From contig CAZMAR010000001.1 in the NCBI GenBank assembly GCA_964564635.1, positions 806,001 through 870,000 on the forward strand: a stretch of DNA of 64,000 bases, given 5' to 3'. The translations under genes and the position numbers were made by a program. How positions within the stretch are numbered: the stretch's first letter is position 1; each line of letters opens with the position of its first letter. The notes beneath the pieces were generated by a model that was not told the DNA's origin, made no database searches, and saw only the letters and a list, made by a program, of their open reading frames with translations. Of the stretch, positions 44,064 through 53,242 are shown piece by piece. Source of the DNA: Tepidaquicella sp964564635 (lineage in GTDB: Bacteria; Bacteroidota; Ignavibacteria; Tepidaquicellales; Tepidaquicellaceae).

Positions 44064-45275
44064 TTATTTTTCCGTTAATGCAACCACACCGGGAAGTTTT
44101 TTACCTTCGAGCAATTCCAGTGATGCACCTCCTCCAGTGGAGACATGGGTAATTTTATCAGATAAATTTGCTTTACTTATAGCAGAAGCCGAATCACCAC
44201 CACCAACAATTGTTATCGCTCCTTTTGAAGTCGCTTCTGCAAGAGCTTTAGCTACCTCAAAAGTACCATTTGAAAAATCATCAATCTCAAATATTCCCAT
44301 TGGACCATTCCAAATAATTGTTGCGCCATTTAATATTTCATCCTTATATCTCTTAATTGTTTCAGTACCAATATCAACTCCAACCCAATCCTTTAAATCA
44401 ATTGGAAATCCGTTAGCAGGAACAATTTTTACATTTGTTCCCTTTTCAATTTTTTCCGCTATCATCATATCGGGAGGTAAGATAAAGTTTTTTGATTTTG
44501 CTTTTTCAAGAATAGATTTTGCAAGCTCTATTTTATCTTCTTCAAGAATAGATTTTCCAATTTCATAACCAAGAGCTTTGTAAAAAGTGAACATCATCCC
44601 ACCACCAATCAAAATCGTATCAGCAATATTTAGTAGATTTTCCAGTACATCTATTTTACCTGAAATTTTAGAACCGCCTATAATTGCTATTAATGGCCGT
44701 TTTGGATTTTCTATTGCAGAATACAGGTACTGTAATTCTTTTTCCATCAAATATCCCGCCGCACAGGTCTGAATATAATGCGTTATACCTTCTGTTGATG
44801 CATGGGCTCTATGAGCTGTACCAAAAGCATCATTGATATAGATATCTCCAAAAGCAGCAAGCTTTTTAGCAAACTCAGAATCATTCTTTTCTTCCTCTTT
44901 ATAAAACCTTAGATTTTCAAGTAGCAGAATGTCGCCTTCCTTCATATTATTAATTAACTCAATATTATCTTCTGAAACACAATCCTCTGCAAAAAATACT
45001 TTTTGTCCTAAAAGCTTTGAAAGATGTTCTGCAACTACATCAAGTGAAAATTTTTTGTTCTTTTCGCCTTTTGGTCTTCCAAGATGACTCATCAAAATAC
45101 ATTTACCTTTATTTTGAACGATTGCCTTAATTGTTGGTAACGATTCAACGATTCTTTTATCATCTGTGATTTTTCTGTTTTCATCAAGAGGGACATTAAA
45201 ATCTACTCTGACCAGAATCCTTTTACCTTTTATTAAATTTTTTTCAATTAAGTCTTTTATTGTTAATTTTGCCAT
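44064..45275 (-). CDS. pgk: Phosphoglycerate kinase
   Basis: Transfers phosphate between 1,3-bisphosphoglycerate and ADP. The 403-residue protein has RVDFNVPLDENRKITDDKRI near residue 22 (substrate site), LMSHLGRPKG, LLENLRFYKEEEKND, GGSKISGKIDVLENL (hinge), and GGGDSASAI plus STGGGASLELLEGKKLPG at the C-terminal nucleotide domain. It is complete and ordinary, facing lpxC-fabZ across four bases. Confidence 0.96.
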   Translation of the reverse strand: MAKLTIKDLIEKNLIKGKRILVRVDFNVPLDENRKITDDKRIVESLPTIKAIVQNKGKCILMSHLGRPKGEKNKKFSLDVVAEHLSKLLGQKVFFAEDCVSEDNIELINNMKEGDILLLENLRFYKEEEKNDSEFAKKLAAFGDIYINDAFGTAHRAHASTEGITHYIQTCAAGYLMEKELQYLYSAIENPKRPLIAIIGGSKISGKIDVLENLLNIADTILIGGGMMFTFYKALGYEIGKSILEEDKIELAKSILEKAKSKNFILPPDMMIAEKIEKGTNVKIVPANGFPIDLKDWVGVDIGTETIKRYKDEILNGATIIWNGPMGIFEIDDFSNGTFEVAKALAEATSKGAITIVGGGDSASAISKANLSDKITHVSTGGGASLELLEGKKLPGVVALTEK

Positions 45276-45325
45276 AGTACTTTGTCTTTATTATTAAAAA
45301 ATTATTTTTTTATAACTTCAAATTT

Positions 45326-47584
45326 TTATTTTACTAAAATCATTTTTCCTGTTTGAGAAAAATTACCTGCCTGCAATCTATAAAAATAAATTCCACTGGA
45401 TAAATTTTCAGCATTAAAACTAATATTATAAATACCTGCATCCTGAGTTGTATTAATAATCGTAGATACTTCCCTACCAGAAATATCAAATACTTTTAAT
45501 ATTACATTTGTTCTTAATGGAAGGTGATAACTTATTACTGTTGATTGATTAAAAGGATTAGGATAGTTTTGTTTCAAAACAAATTCATCAGGTATAAGTT
45601 CAAATTTATTATTAATACCTACCGACATAAGATTTGAATTTTTAAAAATACACGCTGACAAAAGCGATACAGCAAAAACTTTTCCATCTGGAGTTAAGAA
45701 AGAGCCATAAATATCGCTTGTGCCAGAAGAAACTGTTTTATTTATCCAGGTAACTCCTCCATTGGTTGTGTAATACGCAAAGCCATAGGAACCAGTAACT
45801 ACTCCTTCTAATGAATTGATAAATTCACAGGTGTATAAAGTTAATACAGTAGTAGAAGAAATGCTCACATTACTCCAGGGGGTTGCTCCGCCATTAGTTG
45901 TTCTATATACCCTATTGTTAGAACCAACACAATAGCCTGTAAAAGCATTTAACATTTTAATGTCATAAAGATTACCAGCAAGATAATTATCCCCGAGAGA
46001 TGTTGAGTCCCAAGTAAGTCCTCCATTTGTAGTTTTCCAGGGTCTTGGTTTTGAATTAAGTAACCAGCCAGTATTTGCATCAATCATACAGGCACTAAAC
46101 ACAGAATTTTCGCTTCCAGATATAGTTCCGAATTTTTGTTTAAACCAATTCATACCACCATCAGTAGTTTTAAAAATTGAAGAATCGTTGCCAGTTGCAT
46201 ATCTGGAAAAAATCCATCCCGTTTGTGAGTTAACGAAATCAACTTTTGAAAGTACTAAATTTGATGGAATAATTGGAATAACTAAAGAATCCCAATTAAC
46301 ACCTGCATTGGTAGTTTTATAAACGGCAGATTTACTGCCACAAATATAACCTGTATTATCGTCAATCATTTCAATACTATAAAAATCAGCGGTCGAATTT
46401 GAAGAAGGAGAAATAACAGTCCAGTGCAAGCCATTATCAGAAGACCTTAAAATCTGATCAGGGGTTGTCAAACTTGTGGTAGATACTGAAGGACTACCAA
46501 CAGCAATTATCACACCAGTAGAAGGAATAACAACTACATCTCTTAAACTACCCTTTTTTAAGTATTGACTGTGTGTAATATATTCACCACCAAGCTTTTG
46601 ATGTATTGAGCCGTAAGCTCCAACTGTTATTATAGTATCACCAGTGAAAGAAAAATCAGATGAGTAATAAGAATTGTCCCATGGAAGCAGAACCCCAGGG
46701 TCAATAAAAGGAATTGTATCCCAGGTTAAACCATAATTAGAAGATTTCCAGATATATTTAGAGTTGCCTGTGAGATATACAGCACCGTTTCTATATTCAA
46801 TATCAAAGAAATGCACATCCTGACTCAACATAGAACCTGCCATATTAATCCAATTATAACCACCATTTGTAGTATATCTGCATCTGCCCCAGTCCCCACA
46901 TACAAAACCTGTGTCAGAATTAATGAACACAGTTTTATAAAGATTTACACTCGTACCTGAATAATAATTATTCCAGAGTAGACCACCGTTTGTTGATATA
47001 TAGATATCTCCTAATTGATTAAGCACAAGTAATTTATTCTCGTTGAAAGCATAAATAAAATATGGATTAGAATAAGGTGGTGCACTTCCATATCCAGCGT
47101 ACCAATTTAAGCCCCCATCAGTTGTTTTCATTAATCTATAATTTGTAATTCCAGAGACCACATATCCCGTTAAATCATTAATAAAATAAATCCCCCTGAA
47201 AGTCACATTAGAAGGCGCGGGATTGCCAGCAACACTATCAAAGGAAAGACCGCCGTTTGTTGTTCTCATAATAGTTCCTAAATTTCCAATAAGAATACCT
47301 GTGTTCTGATTGAAAAACCAGGCGTTATAAATATTAGCTCTTTGCAAAGGTATTCCACCCAATTTTCCAGCTGAATGATGAAAAATCCAATTCTGTCCGC
47401 CATTGGTTGTTTTTATAAAAGTTCCATTCATCCCAACAGCATAAAATGTATTTACGTCCCACATTTTCACCCATCTTAAATCATTTCCCTGCGGTGATTG
47501 GTGCAACCATTTCCAATCCTGATAGATTTGTGCATTAACCACTCCAATAGAAATAATAAAAAATAGAAAAAATATTTTTTTCAT
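45326..47584 (-). CDS. Secreted Ycf48/BNR-repeat propeller protein with T9SS sorting domain
   Basis: A 752-residue exported protein: signal peptide (1-18, ending VNAQ), then about twelve repeats with the core TTNGGxxW spread over residues 60-640, for example IKTTNGGQNW, MKTTDGGLNW, YTTNGGYNW, FKTTDGGMNW and WKTTNGGLTW. These are the photosystem-stability/BNR-like blades that build one or two propellers. The last 85 residues are a T9SS domain with NYPNPFNQST, GIYFYRLQ and QTGKMILVK. Likely a surface adhesin or binding protein; no catalytic residues are evident. Confidence 0.88.
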   Translation of the reverse strand: MKKIFFLFFIISIGVVNAQIYQDWKWLHQSPQGNDLRWVKMWDVNTFYAVGMNGTFIKTTNGGQNWIFHHSAGKLGGIPLQRANIYNAWFFNQNTGILIGNLGTIMRTTNGGLSFDSVAGNPAPSNVTFRGIYFINDLTGYVVSGITNYRLMKTTDGGLNWYAGYGSAPPYSNPYFIYAFNENKLLVLNQLGDIYISTNGGLLWNNYYSGTSVNLYKTVFINSDTGFVCGDWGRCRYTTNGGYNWINMAGSMLSQDVHFFDIEYRNGAVYLTGNSKYIWKSSNYGLTWDTIPFIDPGVLLPWDNSYYSSDFSFTGDTIITVGAYGSIHQKLGGEYITHSQYLKKGSLRDVVVIPSTGVIIAVGSPSVSTTSLTTPDQILRSSDNGLHWTVISPSSNSTADFYSIEMIDDNTGYICGSKSAVYKTTNAGVNWDSLVIPIIPSNLVLSKVDFVNSQTGWIFSRYATGNDSSIFKTTDGGMNWFKQKFGTISGSENSVFSACMIDANTGWLLNSKPRPWKTTNGGLTWDSTSLGDNYLAGNLYDIKMLNAFTGYCVGSNNRVYRTTNGGATPWSNVSISSTTVLTLYTCEFINSLEGVVTGSYGFAYYTTNGGVTWINKTVSSGTSDIYGSFLTPDGKVFAVSLLSACIFKNSNLMSVGINNKFELIPDEFVLKQNYPNPFNQSTVISYHLPLRTNVILKVFDISGREVSTIINTTQDAGIYNISFNAENLSSGIYFYRLQAGNFSQTGKMILVK

Positions 47585-47747
47585 TTTAATAATATTGTTT
47601 ATACTTGCTAAAAAAATATCATTTTTTTAATCTAAGTTAAATACATTTTGCATTAGATTAAAATGAGATAGTATTCAAGTTTTAATGGAATTTTTCCCTA
47701 TATTTATAAATGAGAATTAATTTATGATGAAAGATATATATGTTAAT

Positions 47748-47773
47748 ATCTATTTTCATTTTAGAAAATAGAT
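47748..47773. terminator. Hairpin downstream of the arylsulfotransferase-like gene
   Basis: Perfect 10-bp arms ATCTATTTTC and GAAAATAGAT with a 6-base loop, 57 bases after the stop of the minus-strand gene at 47830. There is no clear T tract after the stem on that strand, so termination would be weak. It could instead be an upstream element of the gene starting at 47584. Confidence 0.3.
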
Positions 47774-47829
47774 TTGGTATTAACAATAAATACAAAAACT
47801 AGAGGAAAAATAAAATTAAAACTCCTGGG

Positions 47830-49581
47830 TTATTTAACCAGCATCATTCTTTTTACATCTGAAAATCCATTAACATTTAATCGGTAAAAATAAATTCCGG
47901 TAGAGAACTTAGAAAAATCATAAGTCACTGAATAAGTGCCTGCTGTTTGATGAGCATTAACAAGTGTTTCTAATTGCCTACCTAAAATATCATAAACAAC
48001 TAAATTTACAAAACCATCCTCGGGGATATTGTACTTGATTGTAGTAACGGGATTAAATGGATTAGGATAGTTTTGTAATAATTGGTATACAGTTGGTAAT
48101 TCATTATTCTTCGGTTCACTACCAGTAATAATCTGCTCCCATTCATATCTGAAAGACCTGTAACTCCACTGTCCTTGAGGCAGGAAAAGTTCATATAATA
48201 TTTCTCCCTGTGGGGTAACTTCGGTCAAAGTAAGAGTATCTAACCCCCATCCGATTAATGTATTACCATTTGGCAATCTTTGTACATTTCCCATAGCAGA
48301 TGCATATATTTCAGGAGTATGTCTATATTCCCAAACCAGAGTTGCTATCCTTTGATTTTCATCAAGGTGGTATTCTACTGCTCTTGAAAAAGGTGGGTTA
48401 TGATGGTTACCGTTATCAAAAAGAGTAATATTTCCATTTTGCTGTCTTCTTATATCATGCTGATATGAAAAGCCAAGTGTATCATTAATAAAAGTGAAGT
48501 CATTATTTGTACCACCTAATCTCCATATAACTTCTCCTGTAGATGTATTAATTTTATATATTGCTTCTGTATGCCGGCAGGAAATCATTATGTTTCCGTC
48601 ATTATCCATTTCAATTGCATTTCCATGAATATAATCAATTTGATGTGCCGTGAGGTTTACATATCTTGCATCTGTAATTGGTATATAGTCCCAGCTGCGC
48701 CATTGAAATACCACATTTTTTTTATCATCAATTTTTTGTATTATTAAACCTGTTACCACTGCCGCAGTATCACCGTTAGGTACTATTTGACTCATATCAA
48801 CAACTTGAGCGTCATAGCTCATTAACCAGGCACTACCGTCATTCATAACCTGTAATTCATGAAAATCCGTACTGTAACCATTACCACATTTAAAACTATC
48901 CACTACTATATTTGATTGATTGATAGCCTTATAGTGATGATATTGTTCATCATAATAAGTTATTAAATTATTTTTTTGTTTTTTGAAATCATATCCCCTA
49001 TATAACAGCTGTCTGGAATAGTAGGGCTGACCATTATTATTTAATACCATCAAATAAGTTGAATTGAAATAATAAGGTCCAAAGTTTGCAATGAAAACAA
49101 ATCCAGGTGCCGTTTCTCCATACTGCATAATTCGTAATTGTGGTATATCATCAGAAAAACTTTGTTTTATAGAATTACTAAATTCTTTAAGTTCAGAATT
49201 AATAATATCATTTGTGGTTAATTGAGGAGCAATTTTTTCTCTTATATAAAAAGAATAAGATAATTTAGGGAAATTAATATTTACAGTAACTTTTTCACCA
49301 GTAGCAAAAGGAATATCAGGAATGAAAATAATACTTTTATCATTTTCAACCACTATTAATCTACCAGATTTAATTCCAGTTTTTGAGCCTAAAACATCAA
49401 TCTGTGTAGATTTTATCTGGGAATTAGATAATCTACCAGAATAACCAATAATAATATTTGTTTGCTCCATATTATATCTGGAATCAGGAATAGGAGATAA
49501 ATATATAATCTCCTGTGCAAAAATAATTCCACCAATAAGTAAAGAAATAATAATTGAAAGGGATAACTTTAAAGTTTTCAT
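47830..49581 (-). CDS. Arylsulfotransferase-like propeller protein with T9SS sorting domain
   Basis: A 583-residue exported protein with a signal peptide (1-22, ending IFAQ) and an N-terminal beta-sandwich. A six-bladed propeller of the arylsulfotransferase (ASST) type follows. Recognisable stretches are DFHELQVMNDGSAWLMSYD, HGNAIEMDNDGNIMISCRHT, TGEVIWRLGG, YQHDIRRQQNGNITLFDNG and VQRLPNGNTLIGWG. The C-terminal T9SS domain has NYPNPFNPVT and FYRLNVNGFSDVKRMMLVK. ASSTs move sulfate between phenols via a histidine; HDIRRQQNGN keeps the usual H-D/N-G context, but activity is unproven. Confidence 0.85.
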   Translation of the reverse strand: MKTLKLSLSIIISLLIGGIIFAQEIIYLSPIPDSRYNMEQTNIIIGYSGRLSNSQIKSTQIDVLGSKTGIKSGRLIVVENDKSIIFIPDIPFATGEKVTVNINFPKLSYSFYIREKIAPQLTTNDIINSELKEFSNSIKQSFSDDIPQLRIMQYGETAPGFVFIANFGPYYFNSTYLMVLNNNGQPYYSRQLLYRGYDFKKQKNNLITYYDEQYHHYKAINQSNIVVDSFKCGNGYSTDFHELQVMNDGSAWLMSYDAQVVDMSQIVPNGDTAAVVTGLIIQKIDDKKNVVFQWRSWDYIPITDARYVNLTAHQIDYIHGNAIEMDNDGNIMISCRHTEAIYKINTSTGEVIWRLGGTNNDFTFINDTLGFSYQHDIRRQQNGNITLFDNGNHHNPPFSRAVEYHLDENQRIATLVWEYRHTPEIYASAMGNVQRLPNGNTLIGWGLDTLTLTEVTPQGEILYELFLPQGQWSYRSFRYEWEQIITGSEPKNNELPTVYQLLQNYPNPFNPVTTIKYNIPEDGFVNLVVYDILGRQLETLVNAHQTAGTYSVTYDFSKFSTGIYFYRLNVNGFSDVKRMMLVK

Positions 49582-49741
49582 TTTTTAGAAATGTTTTTAT
49601 TATAAAAAGATGTGAAATTTTTTAACTATAATTTAATAAATAAATAATTAATAATCTATTGATAAAATAAACAAATAAAAAGTGAATAAAATTTCAGATA
49701 TTGAAATAGAGCATTCAAATAATTTCGTAAGTAAATTTATA

Positions 49742-49782
49742 AAAAAAACTCCTTTCCACTTTTCAGCGGAAAGGAGTTTTTT
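49742..49782 (-). terminator. Intrinsic terminator of the T9SS gene at 49802-52090
   Basis: Perfect 10-bp arms ACTCCTTTCC (49748-49757) and GGAAAGGAGT (49768-49777) enclose a 10-base loop, with A and T runs on the two sides. On the minus strand it follows the stop codon by about 20 bases and ends in a T run, so it should terminate that transcript; the symmetry also allows activity in the other direction. Confidence 0.85.
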
Positions 49783-49801
49783 ATAAAATTTATAAATCGG
49801 A

Positions 49802-52090
49802 TTACTTAATCAGCATCATTCTCTTAACATCTGAGAAGCCATTAACATCAAGTTTATAGAAGTAAACACCACTTGCAAGTTCTGATGCATCAAAGTCAAC
49901 AAGATAATTGCCGGGTGTCTTTACTTCATTAACAAGTGTTGCAACTTCTCTACCAAGCACATCATATACCTTCAGGGTTACAAGTCCTTGTTTCGGTATT
50001 GCGAAGTTAATCTTGGTAACCGGGTTAAACGGATTTGGATAGTTTTGTCCAAGTTCATAGCGAACCGGTATTTCATTATTGAAATTAGAAATTCCAGAAC
50101 CACCTGGATTAATAACTAAACATACATTCGGTAATAGCGGATTACTGGTTGTATATGACAATGCATCTGTACATCCACTTCCACTACTTAAATCTGCGTA
50201 TTGATGGAACGTCCTCTGTGGGGATACTGAGGTTGCATTAACTGTTGTATTTGAAGACCAGCTGGAATTGTTGAAACATACTTCAACAAGAAGATTTGTT
50301 CCATTATACGGGAATGGTGTCGTTAAAGTAATATACTGCCAGCCTGTTCCTGATGGTAAATAAGAAGATGAGGTATATACAGTCTGCCAGGAACCTGTTG
50401 TTACAAATCCTGTTATAGTTGTTATCGTTGTATTCTGCATCCTTATCTGGAATCCACTCATTGCTGGTGAACCTATCGCCCCTATATTAAATCCTATCTT
50501 CGTTATTGAACCACCCCCTGGAACTCCAATTTCACTACCTAAATAAAGCATATGAGTCTTACTATCCATATAGAAGGTATAGAACGGATATCCCACAAGT
50601 GTATTTCCAGTTCCAATACATACGGTTACTTGGTTAATAATCTTGAAACCATATTGTGATGTAGAATCCTTATTATTATTAACATCTCTTGCAATAACTC
50701 TATAGTAAATTGTATCACCAACTGCAACCTGAGAAGTATCTGAATTGAATACTCCAGACCAGTTGTTGCCGGCACCTTTTGCAAGGTTGAATCTCTTATA
50801 TTGGCCATTGTAGAATTTTCTCCAACCTACCCAGACACTATCAACACCGTAAGAATCAGTTACAGTTGCAGTTACAGTTGCGGGCCATTGTAATCTTGGT
50901 ACATCACCAAGTGGTGTATGTGTAATTACAGGTTTGCCTGTATCTGCAGCTGCAAGGAATTGATAAAGTGAAGCAGGAGCATTTGAAGGTGATTTACCAA
51001 CTCTTCCAGCACCATCAATGCACCAGATATAATATCTGTAAGTAGCAACAGTTCCATTACCTGGTATATTGGCAGTCCAGTTATTTCCACCTGTATTGGT
51101 CATATTAACACTATCGGTGATGGTAGGATTGTTCCTTGACCAGAATACTTTTGCAGATGAAATTGGAGAGCCAGCAGGATTAATCACACAGTTTACCGGA
51201 TAGGGACCATTGAGATTCGTTGTGTTCATTAAAGGAGTGTGCATAATTTGTGGACCAGGTGCACCTGGGATAGCAAAACCGTCAACTTCTGTTTGACTGG
51301 TTCCAAAATTCCCAACGAGAATTGTATTACCGGTTTGCATATTAACTCTTCGTAATTCACCCATTGAAGTGGTTGCATTATATGCAGCAAGGAAGCAAGA
51401 ATCTGTGCTGTGATCCCAGCTCATTCCCTGCGCATAGTGTGCATTAAATCCAATAGGACCAATTACAGTCAGAACACCTGTGGTTTTATTAATCGACACA
51501 AAATTGTCGTTCGAAATTTCAACACCATATAGATTTCCACCACTACTACATCCTATATCAATAACCAGTCCTGTTTGCGCTGTACCGATTGCGGTACCTG
51601 CACCGGTGGTTAAATTAAGAGTGTAAAGTTGAGATGCAGTACCATAACTCATTACATACATTGTGTTAGTGGACCAGTCATAAGCCATACCAGTTATACT
51701 TCCTGACACTCCAGTGATAGGAATTCCTGCGGAGAATGTACCGGTGGTGGTATCAACAGTGTATAATGTTAAAATACCATACCTGATACAATATAATCCA
51801 TTTGGCGTAAAACTGGCGGCGGTAACAAAGTTACCTGCATCACTACCAATTTGAGTAAGTGTACCTGGATTATTTAGATACATACTGAACCAGAAAGTTG
51901 GTGTAGGATATGCTTTATATCCAAAGGCTCTACTGTTCCAGTAGTCTGTACCAACACCAGGATTTGGTATTATGTTCTTTACTGGTGAATCAACATAAGG
52001 AGCAAGCCCCGTAGAGGGTTGGTCCTGTGCATTAACACCAAATGAGAACATTACCAAAAGTACGAGAAGAGAAGTTAGAAATAGTCTCAT
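49802..52090 (-). CDS. Large secreted propeller/Ig-like protein with T9SS sorting domain
   Basis: The product starts MRLFLTSLLV and has a signal peptide ending GVNAQ. ATG at 52090 is chosen because GGGAG stands 7 bases before it, whereas ATG at 52135 adds a basic leader. The first third has propeller-like repeats (MAYDWSTNTMYVMSYG, YTLNLTTGAGTAIG, GMSWDHSTDSCFLAAY). Two Ig-like segments follow (residues about 290-390 and 395-490), then a possible jelly-roll section with TYRYYIW- and YNGTNLLVEVCF-type strands. The T9SS domain ends NYPNPFNPVT and NGFSDVKRMMLIK. Function unknown; surface or extracellular location is expected. Confidence 0.8.
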   Translation of the reverse strand: MRLFLTSLLVLLVMFSFGVNAQDQPSTGLAPYVDSPVKNIIPNPGVGTDYWNSRAFGYKAYPTPTFWFSMYLNNPGTLTQIGSDAGNFVTAASFTPNGLYCIRYGILTLYTVDTTTGTFSAGIPITGVSGSITGMAYDWSTNTMYVMSYGTASQLYTLNLTTGAGTAIGTAQTGLVIDIGCSSGGNLYGVEISNDNFVSINKTTGVLTVIGPIGFNAHYAQGMSWDHSTDSCFLAAYNATTSMGELRRVNMQTGNTILVGNFGTSQTEVDGFAIPGAPGPQIMHTPLMNTTNLNGPYPVNCVINPAGSPISSAKVFWSRNNPTITDSVNMTNTGGNNWTANIPGNGTVATYRYYIWCIDGAGRVGKSPSNAPASLYQFLAAADTGKPVITHTPLGDVPRLQWPATVTATVTDSYGVDSVWVGWRKFYNGQYKRFNLAKGAGNNWSGVFNSDTSQVAVGDTIYYRVIARDVNNNKDSTSQYGFKIINQVTVCIGTGNTLVGYPFYTFYMDSKTHMLYLGSEIGVPGGGSITKIGFNIGAIGSPAMSGFQIRMQNTTITTITGFVTTGSWQTVYTSSSYLPSGTGWQYITLTTPFPYNGTNLLVEVCFNNSSWSSNTTVNATSVSPQRTFHQYADLSSGSGCTDALSYTTSNPLLPNVCLVINPGGSGISNFNNEIPVRYELGQNYPNPFNPVTKINFAIPKQGLVTLKVYDVLGREVATLVNEVKTPGNYLVDFDASELASGVYFYKLDVNGFSDVKRMMLIK

Positions 52091-52369
52091 TTTTTTTCTC
52101 CCATTTAGTTTTTTAATTTTTAAATTTAGATTCATACTGCTTTTTTTACAGTTAAGTAAATAAAGTATAAATAAATCAAAAAATCAACATAAAAAAAATT
52201 TTTTTTAAATTTACAATTTTCTCAACATTGTCAATCTTTTCAATATTTTTATTAAAATTATATAAAATATATATGAAACTTACAATTACAAAATTTTTAA
52301 AAATTATTCGTAATATGTGATTTTACATTGAAACAAGATAAGTTTATTAATATTTTTGTAGCTTTGAAT

Positions 52370-52443
52370 GCCGGAGTAGCTCAGCTGGTTAGAGCGACGG
52401 AATCATAATCCGCAGGTCGGGGGTTCAAGTCCCTCCTCCGGTA
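52370..52443 (+). tRNA. tRNA-Met (CAT), elongator type
   Basis: The cloverleaf folds cleanly: acceptor GCCGGAG with CTCCGGT (first pair G-T), D arm GCTC/GAGC with loop AGCTGGTTA, anticodon stem CGGA/TCCG with loop ATCATAA giving anticodon CAT, and T arm GGGGG/CCCTC with loop TTCAAGT. Discriminator is A and CCA is not encoded. The anticodon stem and loop resemble elongator tRNA-Met more than initiator (no three GC pairs at the base) or tRNA-Ile2, but the last is not fully excluded. It stands alone on the plus strand between minus-strand genes. Confidence 0.93.
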
Positions 52444-52464
52444 CGGAGAATAAAAAAAACATTT

Positions 52465-53226
52465 CTATTTAATTAAAATCATTTTCTTAGTAATAGAAAG
52501 ATTTTCCATAAATAACTTATAGAAGTAAATACCACTTGCAGAATTTTTTGCATCCCAGATTATTTCATACTCTCCAGCTTGAAAATCCGAATTCAGTAAT
52601 TTAGCTATTTCGATTCCATTAATATCATAAATAGACAAAAGAACTTTTGAGGAATAAGGGATTGAGAAAGAAATTTTTGTTTGACTGTTAAATGGATTCG
52701 GAAAATTCTGTTTTAAGTAGAAACCTTCGGGGTAGTAATTATTTTCTTTTATACCAACAGATGGTTTAATTACTATTCCCTTATTAGGAACCCAATTCCA
52801 CCTACCGGGATAACCTTTATCAACAACTGCGAAAAGAGTATCAGAGCCTGGTGTTGAGGGAGCAGTATAATTAAATTGTATAACACCAATTCCCTGAATG
52901 CCAGAATTATGCACAAGTTCTCCATCAAGCAGTTTTAAATAATAAGAACCTGGACCAGGACTTAATGCACCATATTTTGCCGCTATATCCACACCAAATA
53001 ATCCAGTATTAATTCCGGAGAAAGAAATAGAAAATTCCGCTGTCTGTCCAGCTACTATAGTATCCGGACCCTGAATTATGCCAGTCGTAGATGTATTAAA
53101 AGAGTGACAGGATCCACACCCGGCAGTTGTATTTTTCAGGGTTCTGCCTGCAATTCCATTGCTAAAGGAATATATTAACCCGCTTATTGAAACCAATAAA
53201 ATTAAAATTAATATAATGCGTTTCAT
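52465..53226 (-). CDS. Choice-of-anchor V domain protein with T9SS sorting domain
   Basis: A 253-residue exported protein: signal peptide (about 1-21), then GIAGRTLKNTTAGCGSCHSF, which carries a CxxCH motif typical of the choice-of-anchor V/Reeler-like family. A beta-sandwich follows (about 45-165) with FSGINTGLFGVDIAAKYG. Residues 175-253 form the T9SS domain with NFPNPFNSQT, GIYFYKLF and ITKKMILIK. CGSCH looks like a c-type heme site but could be structural; no other cytochrome genes are near. A binding or surface role is inferred. Confidence 0.82.
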   Translation of the reverse strand: MKRIILILILLVSISGLIYSFSNGIAGRTLKNTTAGCGSCHSFNTSTTGIIQGPDTIVAGQTAEFSISFSGINTGLFGVDIAAKYGALSPGPGSYYLKLLDGELVHNSGIQGIGVIQFNYTAPSTPGSDTLFAVVDKGYPGRWNWVPNKGIVIKPSVGIKENNYYPEGFYLKQNFPNPFNSQTKISFSIPYSSKVLLSIYDINGIEIAKLLNSDFQAGEYEIIWDAKNSASGIYFYKLFMENLSITKKMILIK

Positions 53227-53242
53227 ATTTGTTTAGTATATT

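Noticed and set aside
52370..52443. Initiator tRNA-Met or tRNA-Ile2 with CAT anticodon
   Set aside because: The stem lacks the initiator GC triplet and the anticodon arm is closer to elongator tRNA-Met; Ile2 is less likely but not fully excluded.
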